Shown: in pieces, positions 38,685 through 50,857 of the stretch
Numbering within the stretch: position 1 is the first letter of the stretch
How the letters are laid out: every line of letters starts with the position of its first letter
Source of the DNA: Hyperoodon ampullatus
Lineage: Eukaryota; Chordata; Mammalia; Artiodactyla; Ziphiidae
Length of the DNA: 64,000 nt
Reading direction: 5' to 3'
Assembly: GCA_949752795.1 (NCBI GenBank)
Contig: CATKHW010000358.1
Coordinates: 186,001-250,000, forward strand
Program-made: the position numbers and the translations under genes
Notes under the pieces: generated by a model
What the model saw: only the letters and a program-made list of their open reading frames with translations
The model's database searches: none
What the model was told of the DNA's origin: nothing

Positions 38685-40423
38685 CTGGGAAATTCTTTGC
38701 AATTCCTTCAGGGTCTCTGATGAAAGCTGGAATGACCCTATCTACAACGACAGCTGGATGTGGCATAAGGAGGGACACTTGGGACTGAGACGATTGGTGA
38801 GATTGGGTGAGCAAATGCAGACCCTTTAAAGCAATAATGCATGGCACCCATTCCATGGGTCCGAACTCTCCAGGTTGAAGGGAATATTACTACAGCTATA
38901 ACATGTGCGGGAAACCTAGAGAACGGACACACTGTGAATACGAAAGGTTTCTAAAACTCAACGCATAGTCCCTCTCCTGGTGCTCCGGTTTGACTTTCCG
39001 TCTGCTTTACTATCAACCTCCCAACTTGGAGAGACAGCCCCTTTAACCTCTTGGTTCGCACAGGTTGCCAATTTGGCAGAGGATGAAAGGGAAGAGGGAG
39101 AACCAATGAGAGAGTAGCTGTTAGGCATTTGGACGGGCACATATCACTGTAATTTCCCGGCAGGAAGAAGAATTAACCAAATTCTCAGCCACCCACCGGG
39201 AACCAGTATAGGTCCTGAACCAAAATTTTGGACTTGCGGTCAGCTCACCAAAAACGAGTTGAAAAATGGAGCTCAGGGGCACAGCAATTCACAAACTGGC
39301 CGAGTAATAAAGGACAACTATCGTCCAAAAATCTGTTGAGGGAAGGCAACGAGGCGGACTTGAAAGCGAGGCAGAATAGCAGGAAACAGATTTCAAGAGG
39401 TACGTTGGAATCGCCTTTAAAGCTCAGGAAGAGGGGCACAACTTCGACAATGATGCACTTGGCCAAAAAGGGCGTATGCGTTTTCTCCTGAATATATGCA
39501 GGAGAAAACGCATACGCCCTTTTTGGCCAAGCAAGCAAGCGGGCAATGCAAATCTGCACTACAAAGAAGTATCACTTCCCACCGGTCAAAAGGGACATCC
39601 ATAAAATGTGTAAGAACAAGAAAGGCAAGACAGGCCCTGGAGAACAGGGAGCCTTGTTATGCTGATGGGCGGGATGTAAATTGCCAACTGCCTCTCTGGA
39701 GGAGTGCATTCTGTTCCCTAAAACAAGTAAAGAACAGAGCTACAGAGCCAAGGGCACTACCAGTCTAGGGAATATACCTTGGGAAAACTGAAAATCAATA
39801 AGACAGAGCCACCCCAAAATTTAGGGCTGCACTGCATACAAGGACCTCAACTTGGATACACCTTAAGTATCCCAGAAAATATAAACATGGTTCAAAAAAT
39901 TGTGGTACTTACGTACGATGGAATATCCCTCAGCCATGAAATCAATGTCATAAGACCAGTAGCAGCAAAATGGGTGGATTCAGGTACGATGATTCTAAGT
40001 GAAATAAGTCACACAGAAAAAGAAACTTATCATAAGATATCACTTATGAAGATCCTGTAAACATGGCTACACTTGAACTGAGTTAGGAAAGAGAACAGTG
40101 TCTCACATTTAGAAAACACTCTTATACCTGCTTAAGGGGGAAGGAGAGGTGGGGTGATGCATAAAACCAGAGTTTGATATAAGCACAGGTACCGTTCCAA
40201 AAACCAACTATGGAATAGACAAGACCTACACCGTCCTCAGCGAAAGGGACTCAAAACCCCATATTTCCCACAGAGGAAAATATCTGACTAGTAAGAATCT
40301 TAAAACCTATGTATTGATATGTCTCCGTAAGGGAATCAAGTGTGTCTAGACTGGCATAAACATGGCAGCGAGAATCAGCTCAAACCCACTATAAAAAGGA
40401 ATTTCAAAAACAAAACAAAAAAA
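38685..40423 (+). repeat. Satellite unit 23 (1,739 bp), type C'
   Basis: Palindrome 39458-39531 with one centre change (atatatgcagg); ORF2 relic ends 40060. Shares this and aaagctcagg with unit 27, four units on. Private catccataaaatg near 39597. Confidence 0.95.
39458..39531. repeat. Palindrome with altered centre (also 46414-46487)
   Basis: The centre reads gaatatatgc instead of gaatatattc, so the innermost pairs are lost and a small loop would form. Shared by units 23 and 27. Confidence 0.9.
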
Positions 40424-42162
40424 CTGGGAAATTCTTTACAATTCCTTCAGGGTCTCTGATGAAGGCTGGAATGACCCTAACTACAACGACAGCTGGATGT
40501 GGCATAAGGAGGGACACTTGGGACTGAGACGATTGGTGAGATTGGGTGAGCAAATGCAGACCCTTTAAAGCAATAATGCATGGCACCCATTCCATGGGTC
40601 CGAACTCTCCAGGTTGAAGGGAATATTACTACAGCTATAACATGTGCGGGAAACCTAGAGAACGGACACACTGTGAATACGAAAGGTTTCTAAAACTCAA
40701 TGCATAGTCCCTCCCCTGGTGCTCCGGTTTGACTTTCCATCTGCTTTACTATCAACCTCCCAACTTGGAGAGACAGCCCCTTTAACCTCTTGGTTCGCAC
40801 AGGTTGCCAATTTGGCAGAGGATGAAAGGGAAGAGGGAGAATCAATGAGAGAGTAGCTGTTAGGCATTTGGACGGGCACATATCACTGTAATTTCCCGGC
40901 AGGAAGAAGAATTAACCAAATTCTCAGCCACCCACCGGGAACCAGTATAGGTCCTGAACCAAAATTTTGGACTTGCGGTCAGCTCACCAAAAACGAGTTG
41001 AAAAATTGAGCTCAGGGGCACAGCAATTCACAAACTGGCCGAGTAATAAAGGACAACTATCGTCCAAAAATCTGTTGAGGGAAGGCAACGAGGCGGACTT
41101 GAAAGCGAGGCAGAATAGCAGGAAACAGATTTCAAGAGGTACGATGGAATCGCCTTTAAAGCACAGGAAGAGGGGCACAACTTCGACAATGATGCACTTG
41201 GCCAAAAAGGGCGTATGCGTTTTCTCCTGAATATATTCAGGAGAAAACGCATACGCCCTTTTTGGCCAAGCAAGCAAGCGGGCAATGCAAATCTGCACTA
41301 CAAAGAAGTATCACTTCCCACCGGTCAAAAGGGACATCCACAAAATGTGTAAGAACAAGAAAGGCAAGACAGGCCCTGGAGAACAGGGAGCCTTGTTATG
41401 CTGATGGGCGGGATGTAAATTGCCAACTGCCTCTCTGGAGGAGTGCATTCTGTTCCCTAAAACAAGTAAAGAACAGAGCTACAGAGCCAAGGGCACTACC
41501 AGTCTAGGGAATATACCTTGGGAAAACTGAAAATCAATAAGACAGAGCCACCCCAAAATTTAGGGCTGCACTGCATACAAGGACCTCAACTTGGATACAC
41601 CTTAAGTATCCCAGAAAATATAAACATGGTTCAAAAAATTGTGGTACTTACGTACGATGGAATATCCCTCAGCCATGAAATCAATGTCATAAGACCAGTA
41701 GCAGCAAAATGGGTGTATTCAGGTACGATGATTCTAAGTGAAATAAGTCACACAGAAAAAGAAACTTATCATAAGATATCACTTATGAAGATCCTGTAAA
41801 CATGGCTACACTTGAACTGAGTTAGGAAAGAGAACAGTGTCTCACATTTAGAAAACACTCTTATACCTGCTTAAGGGGGAAGGAGAGGTGGGGTGATGCA
41901 TAAAACCAGAGTTTGATATAAGCACAGGTACCGTTCCAAAAACCAACTATGGAATAGACAAGACCTACACCGTCCTCAGCGAAAGGGACTCAAAACCCCA
42001 TATTTCCCGCAGAGGAAAATATCTGACTAGTAAGAATCTTAAAACCTATTTATTGATATGTCTCCGTAAGGGAATCAAGTGTGTCTAGACTGGCATAAAC
42101 ATGGCAGCGAGAATCAGCTCAAACCCACTATAAAAAGGAATTTCAAAAACAAAACAAAAAAA
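40424..42162 (+). repeat. Satellite unit 24 (1,739 bp), type A
   Basis: Palindrome 41197-41270, perfect; ORF2 relic ends 41799. Private ccctaactac near 40476, caatgcatag near 40699, agaatcaatg near 40839, aaaattgagc near 41003 and cctatttattg near 42045. Confidence 0.95.
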
Positions 42163-43901
42163 CTGGGAAATTCTTTACAATTCCTTCAGGGTCTCTGATG
42201 AAAGCTGGAATGACCCTATCTACAACGACAGCTGGATGTGGCATAAGGAGGGACACTTGGGATTGAGACGATTGGTGAGATTGGGTGAGAAAATGCAGAC
42301 CCTTCAAAGCAATAATGCATGGCACCCATTCCATGGGTCCGAACTCTCCAGGTTGAAGGGAATATTACTACAGCTATAACATGTGCGGGAAACCTAGAGA
42401 ACGGACACACTGTGAATACGAAAGGTTTCTAAAACTCAACGAATAGTCCCTCTCCTGGTGCTCCGGTTTGACTTTCCGTCTGCTTTACTATCAACCTCCC
42501 AACTTGGAGAGACAGCCCCTTTAACCTCTTGGTTCGTACAGGTTGCCAATTTGGCAGAGGATGAAAGGGAACAGGGAGAACCAATGAGAGAGTAGCTGTT
42601 AGGCATTTGGACGGTCACATATCACTGTAATTTCCCGGCACGAAGAAGAATTAACCAAATTCTCAGCCACCCACCGGGAACCAGTATAGGTCCTGAACCA
42701 AAATTTTGGACTTGCGGTCAGCTCACCAAAAACGAGTTGAAAAATGGAGCTCAGGGGCACAGCAATTCACAAACTGGCCGAGTAATAAAGGACAACTATC
42801 GTCCAAAAATCTGTTGAGGGAAGGCAACGAGGCGGACTTGAAAGCGAGGCAGAATAGCAGGAAACAGATTTCAAGAGGTACGTTGGAATCGCCTTTAAAG
42901 CACAGGAAGAGGGGCACAACTTCGACAATGATGCACTTGGCCAAAAAGGGCGTATGCGTTTTCTCCTGAATATATTCAGGAGAAAACGCATACGCCCTTT
43001 TTGGCCAAGCAAGCAAGCGGGCCATGCAAATCTGCACTACAAAGAAGTATCACTTCCCACCGGTCAAAAGGGACATCCACAAAATGTGTAAGAACAAGAA
43101 AGGCAAGACAGGCCCTGGAGAACAGGGAGCCTTGTTATGCTGATGGGCGGGATGTAAATTGCCAACTGCCTCTCTGGAGGAGTGCATTCTGTTCCCTAAA
43201 ACAAGTAAAGAACAGAGCTACAGAGCCAAGGGCACTACCAGTCTAGGGAATATACCTTGGGAAAACTGAAAATCAATAAGACAGAGCCACCCCAAAATTT
43301 AGGGCTGCACTGCATACAAGGACCTCAACTTGGATACACCTTAAGTATCCCAGAAAATATAAACATGGTTCAAAAAATTGTGGTACTTACGTACGATGGA
43401 ATATCCCTCAGCCATGAAATCAATGTCATAAGACCAGTAGCAGCAAAATGGGTGGATTCAGGTACGATGATTCTAAGTGAAATAAGTCACACAGAAAAAG
43501 AAACTTATCATAAGATATCACTTATGAAGATCCTGTAAACATGGCTACACTTGAACTGAGTTAGGAAAGAGAACAGTGTCTCACATTTAGAAAACACTCT
43601 TATACCTGCTTAAGGGGGAAGGAGAGGTGGGGTGATGCATAAAACCAGAGTTTGATATAAGCACAGGTACCGTTCCAAAAACCAACTATGGAATAGACAA
43701 GACCTACACCGTCCTCAGCGAAAGGGACTCAAAACCCCATATTTCCCGCAGAGGAAAATATCTGACTAGTAAGAATCTTAAAACCTATGTATTGATATGT
43801 CTCCGTAAGGGAATCAAGTGTGTCTAGACTGGCATAAACATGGCAGCGAGAATCAGCTCAAACCCACTATAAAAAGGAATTTCAAAAACAAAACAAAAAA
43901 A
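42163..43901 (+). repeat. Satellite unit 25 (1,739 bp), type B
   Basis: Palindrome 42936-43009, perfect; ORF2 relic ends 43538. Has ccttcaaagc near 42301 (shared with unit 27), gggaacaggg and ggcacgaag near 42568-42645 (shared with unit 33), and gggccatgc at 43019 (shared with units 3 and 29). Confidence 0.95.
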
Positions 43902-45640
43902 CTGGGAAATTCTTTGCAATTCCTTCAGGGTCTCTGATGAAAGCTGGAATGACCCTATCTACAACGACAGCTGGATGTGGCATAAGGAGGGACACTTGGG
44001 ACTGAGACGATTGGTGAGATTGGGTGAGCAAATGCAGACCCTTTAAAGCAATAATGCATGGCACCCATTCCATGGGTCCGAACTCTCCAGGTTGAAGGGA
44101 ATATTACTACAGCTATAACATGTGCGGGAAACCTAGAGAACGGACACACTGTGAATACGAAAGGTTTCTAAAACTCAACGCATAGTCCCTCCCCTGGTGC
44201 TCCGGTTTGACTTTCCATCTGCTTTACTATCAACCTCCCAACTTGGAGAGACAGCCCCTTTAACCTCTTGGTTCGCACAGGTTGCCAATTTGGCAGAGGA
44301 TGAAAGGGAAGAGGGAGAACCAATGAGAGAGTAGCTGTTAGGCATTTGGACGGGCACATATCACTGTAATTTCCCGGCAGGAAGAAGAATTAACCAAATT
44401 CTCAGCCACCCACCGGGAACCAGTATAGGTCCTGAACCAAAATTTTGGACTTGCGGTCAGCTCACCAAAAACGAGTTGAAAAATGGAGCTCAGGGGCACA
44501 GCAATTCACAAACTGGCCGAGTAATAAAGGACAACTATCGTCCAAAAATCTGTTGAGGGAAGGCAACGAGGCGGACTTGAAAGCGAGGCAGAATAGCAGG
44601 AAACAGATTTCAAGAGGTACGATGGAATCGCCTTTAAAGCACAGGAAGAGGGGCACAACTTCGACAATGATGCACTTGGCCAAAAAGGGCGTATGCGTTT
44701 TCTCCTGAATATATTCAGGAGAAAACGCATACGCCCTTTTTGGCCAAGCAAGCAAGCGGGCAATGCAAATCTGCACTACAAAGAAGTATCACTTCCCACC
44801 GGTCAAAAGGGACATCCACAAAATGTGTAAGAACAAGAAAGGCAAGACAGGCCCTGGAGAACAGGGAGCCTTGTTATGCTGATGGGCGGGATGTAAATTG
44901 CCAACTGCCTCTCTGGAGGAGTGCATTCTGTTCCCTAAAACAAGTAAAGAACAGAGCTACAGAGCCAAGGGCACTACCAGTCTAGGGAATATACCTTGGG
45001 AAAACTGAAAATCAATAAGACAGAGCCACCCCAAAATTTAGGGCTGCACTGCATACAAGGACCTCAACTTGGATACACCTTAAGTATCCCAGAAAATATA
45101 AACATGGTTCAAAAAATTGTGGTACTTACGTACGATGGAATATCCCTCAGCCATGAAATCAATGTCATAAGACCAGTAGCAGCAAAATGGGTGTATTCAG
45201 GTACGATGATTCTAAGTGAAATAAGTCACACAGAAAAAGAAACTTATCATAAGATATCACTTATGAAGATCCTGTAAACATGGCTACACTTGAACTGAGT
45301 TAGGAAAGAGAACAGTGTCTCACATTTAGAAAACACTCTTATACCTGCTTAAGGGGGAAGGAGAGGTGGGGTGATGCATAAAACCAGAGTTTGATATAAG
45401 CACAGGTACCGTTCCAAAAACCAACTATGGAATAGACAAGACCTACACCGTCCTCAGCGAAAGGGACTCAAAACCCCATATTTCCCGCAGAGGAAAATAT
45501 CTGACTAGTAAGAATCTTAAAACCTATGTATTGATATGTCTCCGTAAGGGAATCAAGTGTGTCTAGACTGGCATAAACATGGCAGTGAGAATCAGCTCAA
45601 ACCCACTATAAAAAGGAATTTCAAAAACAAAACAAAAAAA
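43902..45640 (+). repeat. Satellite unit 26 (1,739 bp), type A
   Basis: Palindrome 44675-44748, perfect; ORF2 relic ends 45277. Standard type A sequence; private ggcagtgagaatc near 45582. Confidence 0.95.
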
Positions 45641-47379
45641 CTGGGAAATTCTTTACAATTCCTTCAGGGTCTCTGATGAAAGCTGGAATGACCCTATCTA
45701 CAACGACAGCTGGATGTGGCATAAGGAGGGACACTTGGGATTGAGACGATTGGTGAGATTGGGTGAGCAAATGCAGACCCTTCAAAGCAATAATGCATGG
45801 CACCCATTCCATGGGTCCGAACTCTCCAGGTTGAAGGGAATATTACTACAGCTATAACATGTGCGGGAAACCTAGAGAACGGACACACTGTGAATACGAA
45901 AGGTTTCTAAAACTCAACGCATAGTCCCTCTCCTGGTGCTCCGGTTTGACTTTCCGTCTGCTTTACTATCAACCTCCCAACTTGGAGAGACAGCCCCTTT
46001 AACCTCTTGGTTCGCACAGGTTGCCAATTTGGCAGAGGATGAAAGGGAAGAGGGAGAACCAATGAGAGAGTAGCTGTTAGGCATTTGGACGGGCACATAT
46101 CACTGTAATTTCCCGGCAGGAAGAAGAATTAACCAAATTCTCAGCCACCCACCGGGAACCAGTATAGGTCCTGAACCAAAATTTTGGACTTGCGGTCAGC
46201 TCACCAAAAACGAGTTGAAAAATGGAGCTCAGGGGCACAGCAATTCACAAACTGGCCGAGTAATAAAGGACAACTATCGTCCAAAAATCTGTTGAGGGAA
46301 GGCAACGAGGCGGACTTGAAAGCGAGGCAGAAGAGCAGGAAACAGATTTCAAGAGGTACGTTGGAATCGCCTTTAAAGCTCAGGAAGAGGGGCACAACTT
46401 CGACAATGATGCACTTGGCCAAAAAGGGCGTATGCGTTTTCTCCTGAATATATGCAGGAGAAAACGCATACGCCCTTTTTGGCCAAGCAAGCAAGCGGGC
46501 AATGCAAATCTGCACTACAAAGAAGTATCACTTCCCACCGGTCAAAAGGGACATCCACAAAATGTGTAAGAACAAGAAAGGCAAGACAGGCCCTGGAGAA
46601 CAGGGAGCCTTGTTATGCTGATGGGCGGGATGTAAATTGCCAACTGCCTCTCTGGAGGAGTGCATTCTGTTCCCTAAAACAAGTAAAGAACAGAGCTACA
46701 GAGCCAAGGGCACTACCAGTCTAGGGAATATACCTTGGGAAAACTGAAAATCAATAAGACAGAGCCACCCCAAAATTTAGGGCTGCACTGCATACAAGGA
46801 CCTCAACTTGGATACACCTTAAGTATCCCAGAAAATATAAACATGGTTCAAAAAATTGTGGTACTTACGTACGATGGAATATCCCTCAGCCATGAAATCA
46901 ATGTCATAAGACCAGTAGCAGCAAAATGGGTGGATTCAGGTACGATGATTCTAAGTGAAATAAGTCACACAGAAAAAGAAACTTATCATAAGATATCACT
47001 TATGAAGATCCTGTAAACATGGCTACACTTGAACTGAGTTAGGAAAGAGAACAGTGTCTCACATTTAGAAAACACTCTTATACCTGCTTAAGGGGGAAGG
47101 AGAGGTGGGGTGATGCATAAAACCAGAGTTTGATATAAGCACAGGTACCGTTCCAAAAACCAACTATGGAATAGACAAGACCTACACCGTCCTCAGCGAA
47201 AGGGACTCAAAACCCCATATTTCCCACAGAGGAAAATATCTGACTAGTAAGAATCTTAAAACCTATGTATTGATATGTCTCCGTAAGGGAATCAAGTGTG
47301 TCTAGACTGGCATAAACATGGCAGCGAGAATCAGCTCAAACCCACTATAAAAAGGAATTTCAAAAACAAAACAAAAAAA
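45641..47379 (+). repeat. Satellite unit 27 (1,739 bp), B/C' recombinant
   Basis: Palindrome 46414-46487 with the unit-23 centre change; ORF2 relic ends 47016. Up to 45783 it carries unit-25 markers (gggattgag, ccttcaaagc); from 45920 it carries unit-23 markers (aacgcatag, aaagctcagg, atatatgcagg). Private cagaagagcagg near 46329. Confidence 0.95.
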
Positions 47380-49118
47380 CTGGGAAATTCTTTACAATTC
47401 CTTCAGGGTCTCTGATGAAGGCTGGAATGACCCTATCTACAACGACAGCTGGATGTGGCATAAGGAGGGACACTTGGGACTGAGACGATTGGTGAGATTG
47501 GGTGAGCAAATGCAGACCCTTTAAAGCAATAATGCATGGCACCCATTCCATGGGTCCGAACTCTCCAGGTTGAAGGGAATATTACTACAGCTATAACATG
47601 TGCGGGAAACCTAGAGAACGGACACACTGTGAATACGAAAGGTTTCTAAAACTCAACGCATAGTCCCTCCCCTGGTGCTCCGGTTTGACTTTCCATCTGC
47701 TTTACTATCAATCTCCCAACTTGGAGAGACAGCCCCTTTAACCTCTTGGTTCGCACAGGTTGCCAATTTGGCAGAGGATGAAAGGGAAGAGGGAGAACCA
47801 ATGAGAGAGTAGCTGTTAGGCATTTGGACGGGCACATATCACTGTAATTTCCCGGCAGGAAGAAGAATTAACCAAATTCTCAGCCACCCACCGGGAACCA
47901 GTATAGGTCCTGAACCAAAATTTTGGACTTGCGGTCAGCTCACCAAAAACGAGTTGAAAAATGGAGCTCAGGGGCACAGCAATTCACAAACTGGCCGAGT
48001 AATAAAGGACAACTATCGTCCAAAAATCTGTTGAGGGAAGGCAACGAGGCGGACTTGAAAGCGAGGCAGAATAGCAGGAAACAGATTTCAAGAGGTACGA
48101 TGGAATCGCCTTTAAAGCACAGGAAGAGGGGCACAACTTCGACAATGATGCACTTGGCCAAAAAGGGCGTATGCGTTTTCTCCTGAATATATTCAGGAGA
48201 AAACGCATACGCCCTTTTTGGCCAAGCAAGCAAGCGGGCAATGCAAATCTGCACTACAAAGAAGTATCACTTCCCACCGGTCAAAAGGGACATCCACAAA
48301 ATGTGTAAGAACAAGAAAGGCAAGACAGGCCCTGGAGAACAGGGAGCCTTGTTATGCTGATGGGCGGGATGTAAATTGCCAACTGCCTCTCTGGAGGAGT
48401 GCATTCTGTTCCCTAAAACAAGTAAAGAACAGAGCTACAGAGCCAAGGGCACTACCAGTCTAGGGAATATACCTTGGGAAAACTGAAAATCAATAAGACA
48501 GAGCCACCCCAAAATTTAGGGCTGCACTGCATACAAGGACCTCAACTTGGATACACCTTAAGTATCCCAGAAAATATAAACATGGTTCAAAAAATTGTGG
48601 TACTTACGTACGATGGAATATCCCTCAGCCATGAAATCAATGTCATAAGACCAGTAGCAGCAAAATGGGTGTATTCAGGTACGATGATTCTAAGTGAAAT
48701 AAGTCACACAGAAAAAGAAACTTATCATAAGATATCACTTATGAAGATCCTGTAAACATGGCTACACTTGAACTGAGTTAGGAAAGAGAACAGTGTCTCA
48801 CATTTAGAAAACACTCTTATACCTGCTTAAGGGGGAAGGAGAGGTGGGGTGATGCATAAAACCAGAGTTTGATATAAGCACAGGTACCGTTCCAAAAACC
48901 AACTATGGAATAGACAAGACCTACACCGTCCTCAGCGAAAGGGACTCAAAACCCCATATTTCCCGCAGAGGAAAATATCTGACTAGTAAAAATCTTAAAA
49001 CCTATGTATTGATATGTCTCCGTAAGGGAATCAAGTGTGTCTAGACTGGCATAAACATGGCAGCGAGAATCAGCTCAAACCCACTATAAAAAGGAATTTC
49101 AAAAACAAAACAAAAAAA
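47380..49118 (+). repeat. Satellite unit 28 (1,739 bp), type A
   Basis: Palindrome 48153-48226, perfect; ORF2 relic ends 48755. Private tatcaatctccc near 47707 and tagtaaaaatc near 48985. Confidence 0.95.
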
Positions 49119-50857
49119 CTGGGAAATTCTTTACAATTCCTTCAGGGTCTCTGATGAAAGCTGGAATGACCCTATCTACAACGACAGCTGGATGTGGCAT
49201 AAGGAGGGACACTTGGGATTGAGACGATTGGTGAGATTGGGTGAGCAAATGCAGACCCTTTAAAGCAATAATGCATGGCACCCATTCCATGGGTCCGAAC
49301 TCTCCAGGTTGAAGGGAATATTACTACAGCTATAACATGTGCGGGAAACCTAGAGAACGGACACACTGTGAATACGAAAGGTTTCTAAAACTCAACGAAT
49401 AGTCCCTCTCCTGGTGCTCCGGTTTGACTTTCCGTCTGCTTTACTATCAACCTCCCAACTTGGAGAGACAGCCCCTTTAACCTCTTGGTTCGTACAGGTT
49501 GCCAATTTGGCAGAGGATGAAAGGGAAGAGGGAGAACCAATGAGAGAGTAGCTGTTAGGCATTTGGACGGTCACATATCACTGTAATTTCCCGGCAGGAA
49601 GAAGAATTAACCAAATTCTCAGCCACCCACCGGGAACCAGTATAGGTCCTGAACCAAAATTTTGGACTTGCGGTCAGCTCACCAAAAACGAGTTGAAAAA
49701 TGGAGCTCAGGGGCACAGCAATTCACAAACTGGCCGAGTAATAAAGGACAACTATCGTCCAAAAATCTGTTGAGGGAAGGCAACGAGGCGGACTTGAAAG
49801 CGAGGCAGAATAGCAGGAAACAGATTTCAAGAGGTACGTTGGAATCGCCTTTAAAGCACAGGAAGAGGGGCACAACTTCGACAATGATGCACTTGGCCAA
49901 AAAGGGCGTATGCGTTTTCTCCTGAATATATTCAGGAGAAAACGCATATGCCCTTTTTGGCCAAGCAAGCAAGCGGGCCATGCAAATCTGCACTACAAAG
50001 AAGTATCACTTCCCACCGGTCAAAAGGGACATCCACAAAATGTGTAAGAACAAGAAAGGCAAGACAGGCCCTGGAGAACAGGGAGCCTTGTTATGCTGAT
50101 GGGCGGGATGTAAATTGCCAACTGCCTCTCTGGAGGAGTGCATTCTGTTCCCTAAAACAAGTAAAGAACAGAGCTACAGAGCCAAGGGCACTACCAGTCT
50201 AGGGAATATACCTTGGGAAAACTGAAAATCAATAAGGCAGAGCCACCCCAAAATTTAGGGCTGCACTGCATACAAGGACCTCAACTTGGATACACCTTAA
50301 GTATCCCAGAAAATATAAACATGGTTCAAAAAATTGTGGTACTTACGTACGATGGAATATCCCTCAGCCATGAAATCAATGTCATAAGACCAGTAGCAGC
50401 AAAATGGGTGGATTCAGGTACGATGATTCTAAGTGAAATAAGTCACACAGAAAAAGAAACTTATCATAAGATATCACTTATGAAGATCCTGTAAACATGG
50501 CTACACTTGAACTGAGTTAGGAAAGAGAACAGTGTCTCACATTTAGAAAACACTCTTATACCTGCTTAAGGGGGAAGGAGAGGTGGGGTGATGCATAAAA
50601 CCAGAGTTTGATATAAGCACAGGTACCGTTCCAAAAACCAACTATGGAATAGACAAGACCTACACCGTCCTCAGCGAAAGGGACTCAAAACCCCATATTT
50701 CCCGCAGAGGAAAATATCTGACTAGTAAGAATCTTAAAACCTATGTATTGATATGTCTCCGTAAGGGAATCAAGTGTGTCTAGACTGGCATAAACATGGC
50801 AGCGAGAATCAGCTCAAACCCACTATAAAAAGGAATTTCAAAAACAAAACAAAAAAA
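49119..50857 (+). repeat. Satellite unit 29 (1,739 bp), type B
   Basis: Palindrome 49892-49965 with one CpG-type mismatch in the right arm (cgcatatgccc); ORF2 relic ends 50494. Shares gggccatgc with unit 25. Private aataaggcagag near 50232. Confidence 0.95.

Larger units (their letters stand above)
28293..38724 (+). repeat. Tandem duplication of a three-unit block (A-B-C), period 5,216 bp
   Basis: The stretch from about 28293 to 33508 is repeated at about 33509 to 38724. Markers private to the block occur in both copies at exactly 5,216 bp: the ggaagcagagg/accatcccagcg tail, attctttcaggg, aatagaaggaaac and the altered left palindrome arm. I see about eight or nine single-base differences by eye, so it is a recent higher-order repeat. 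The left edge is marked by unit 17 differing from unit 20 upstream of 28293; the right edge is approximate. Confidence 0.85.
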
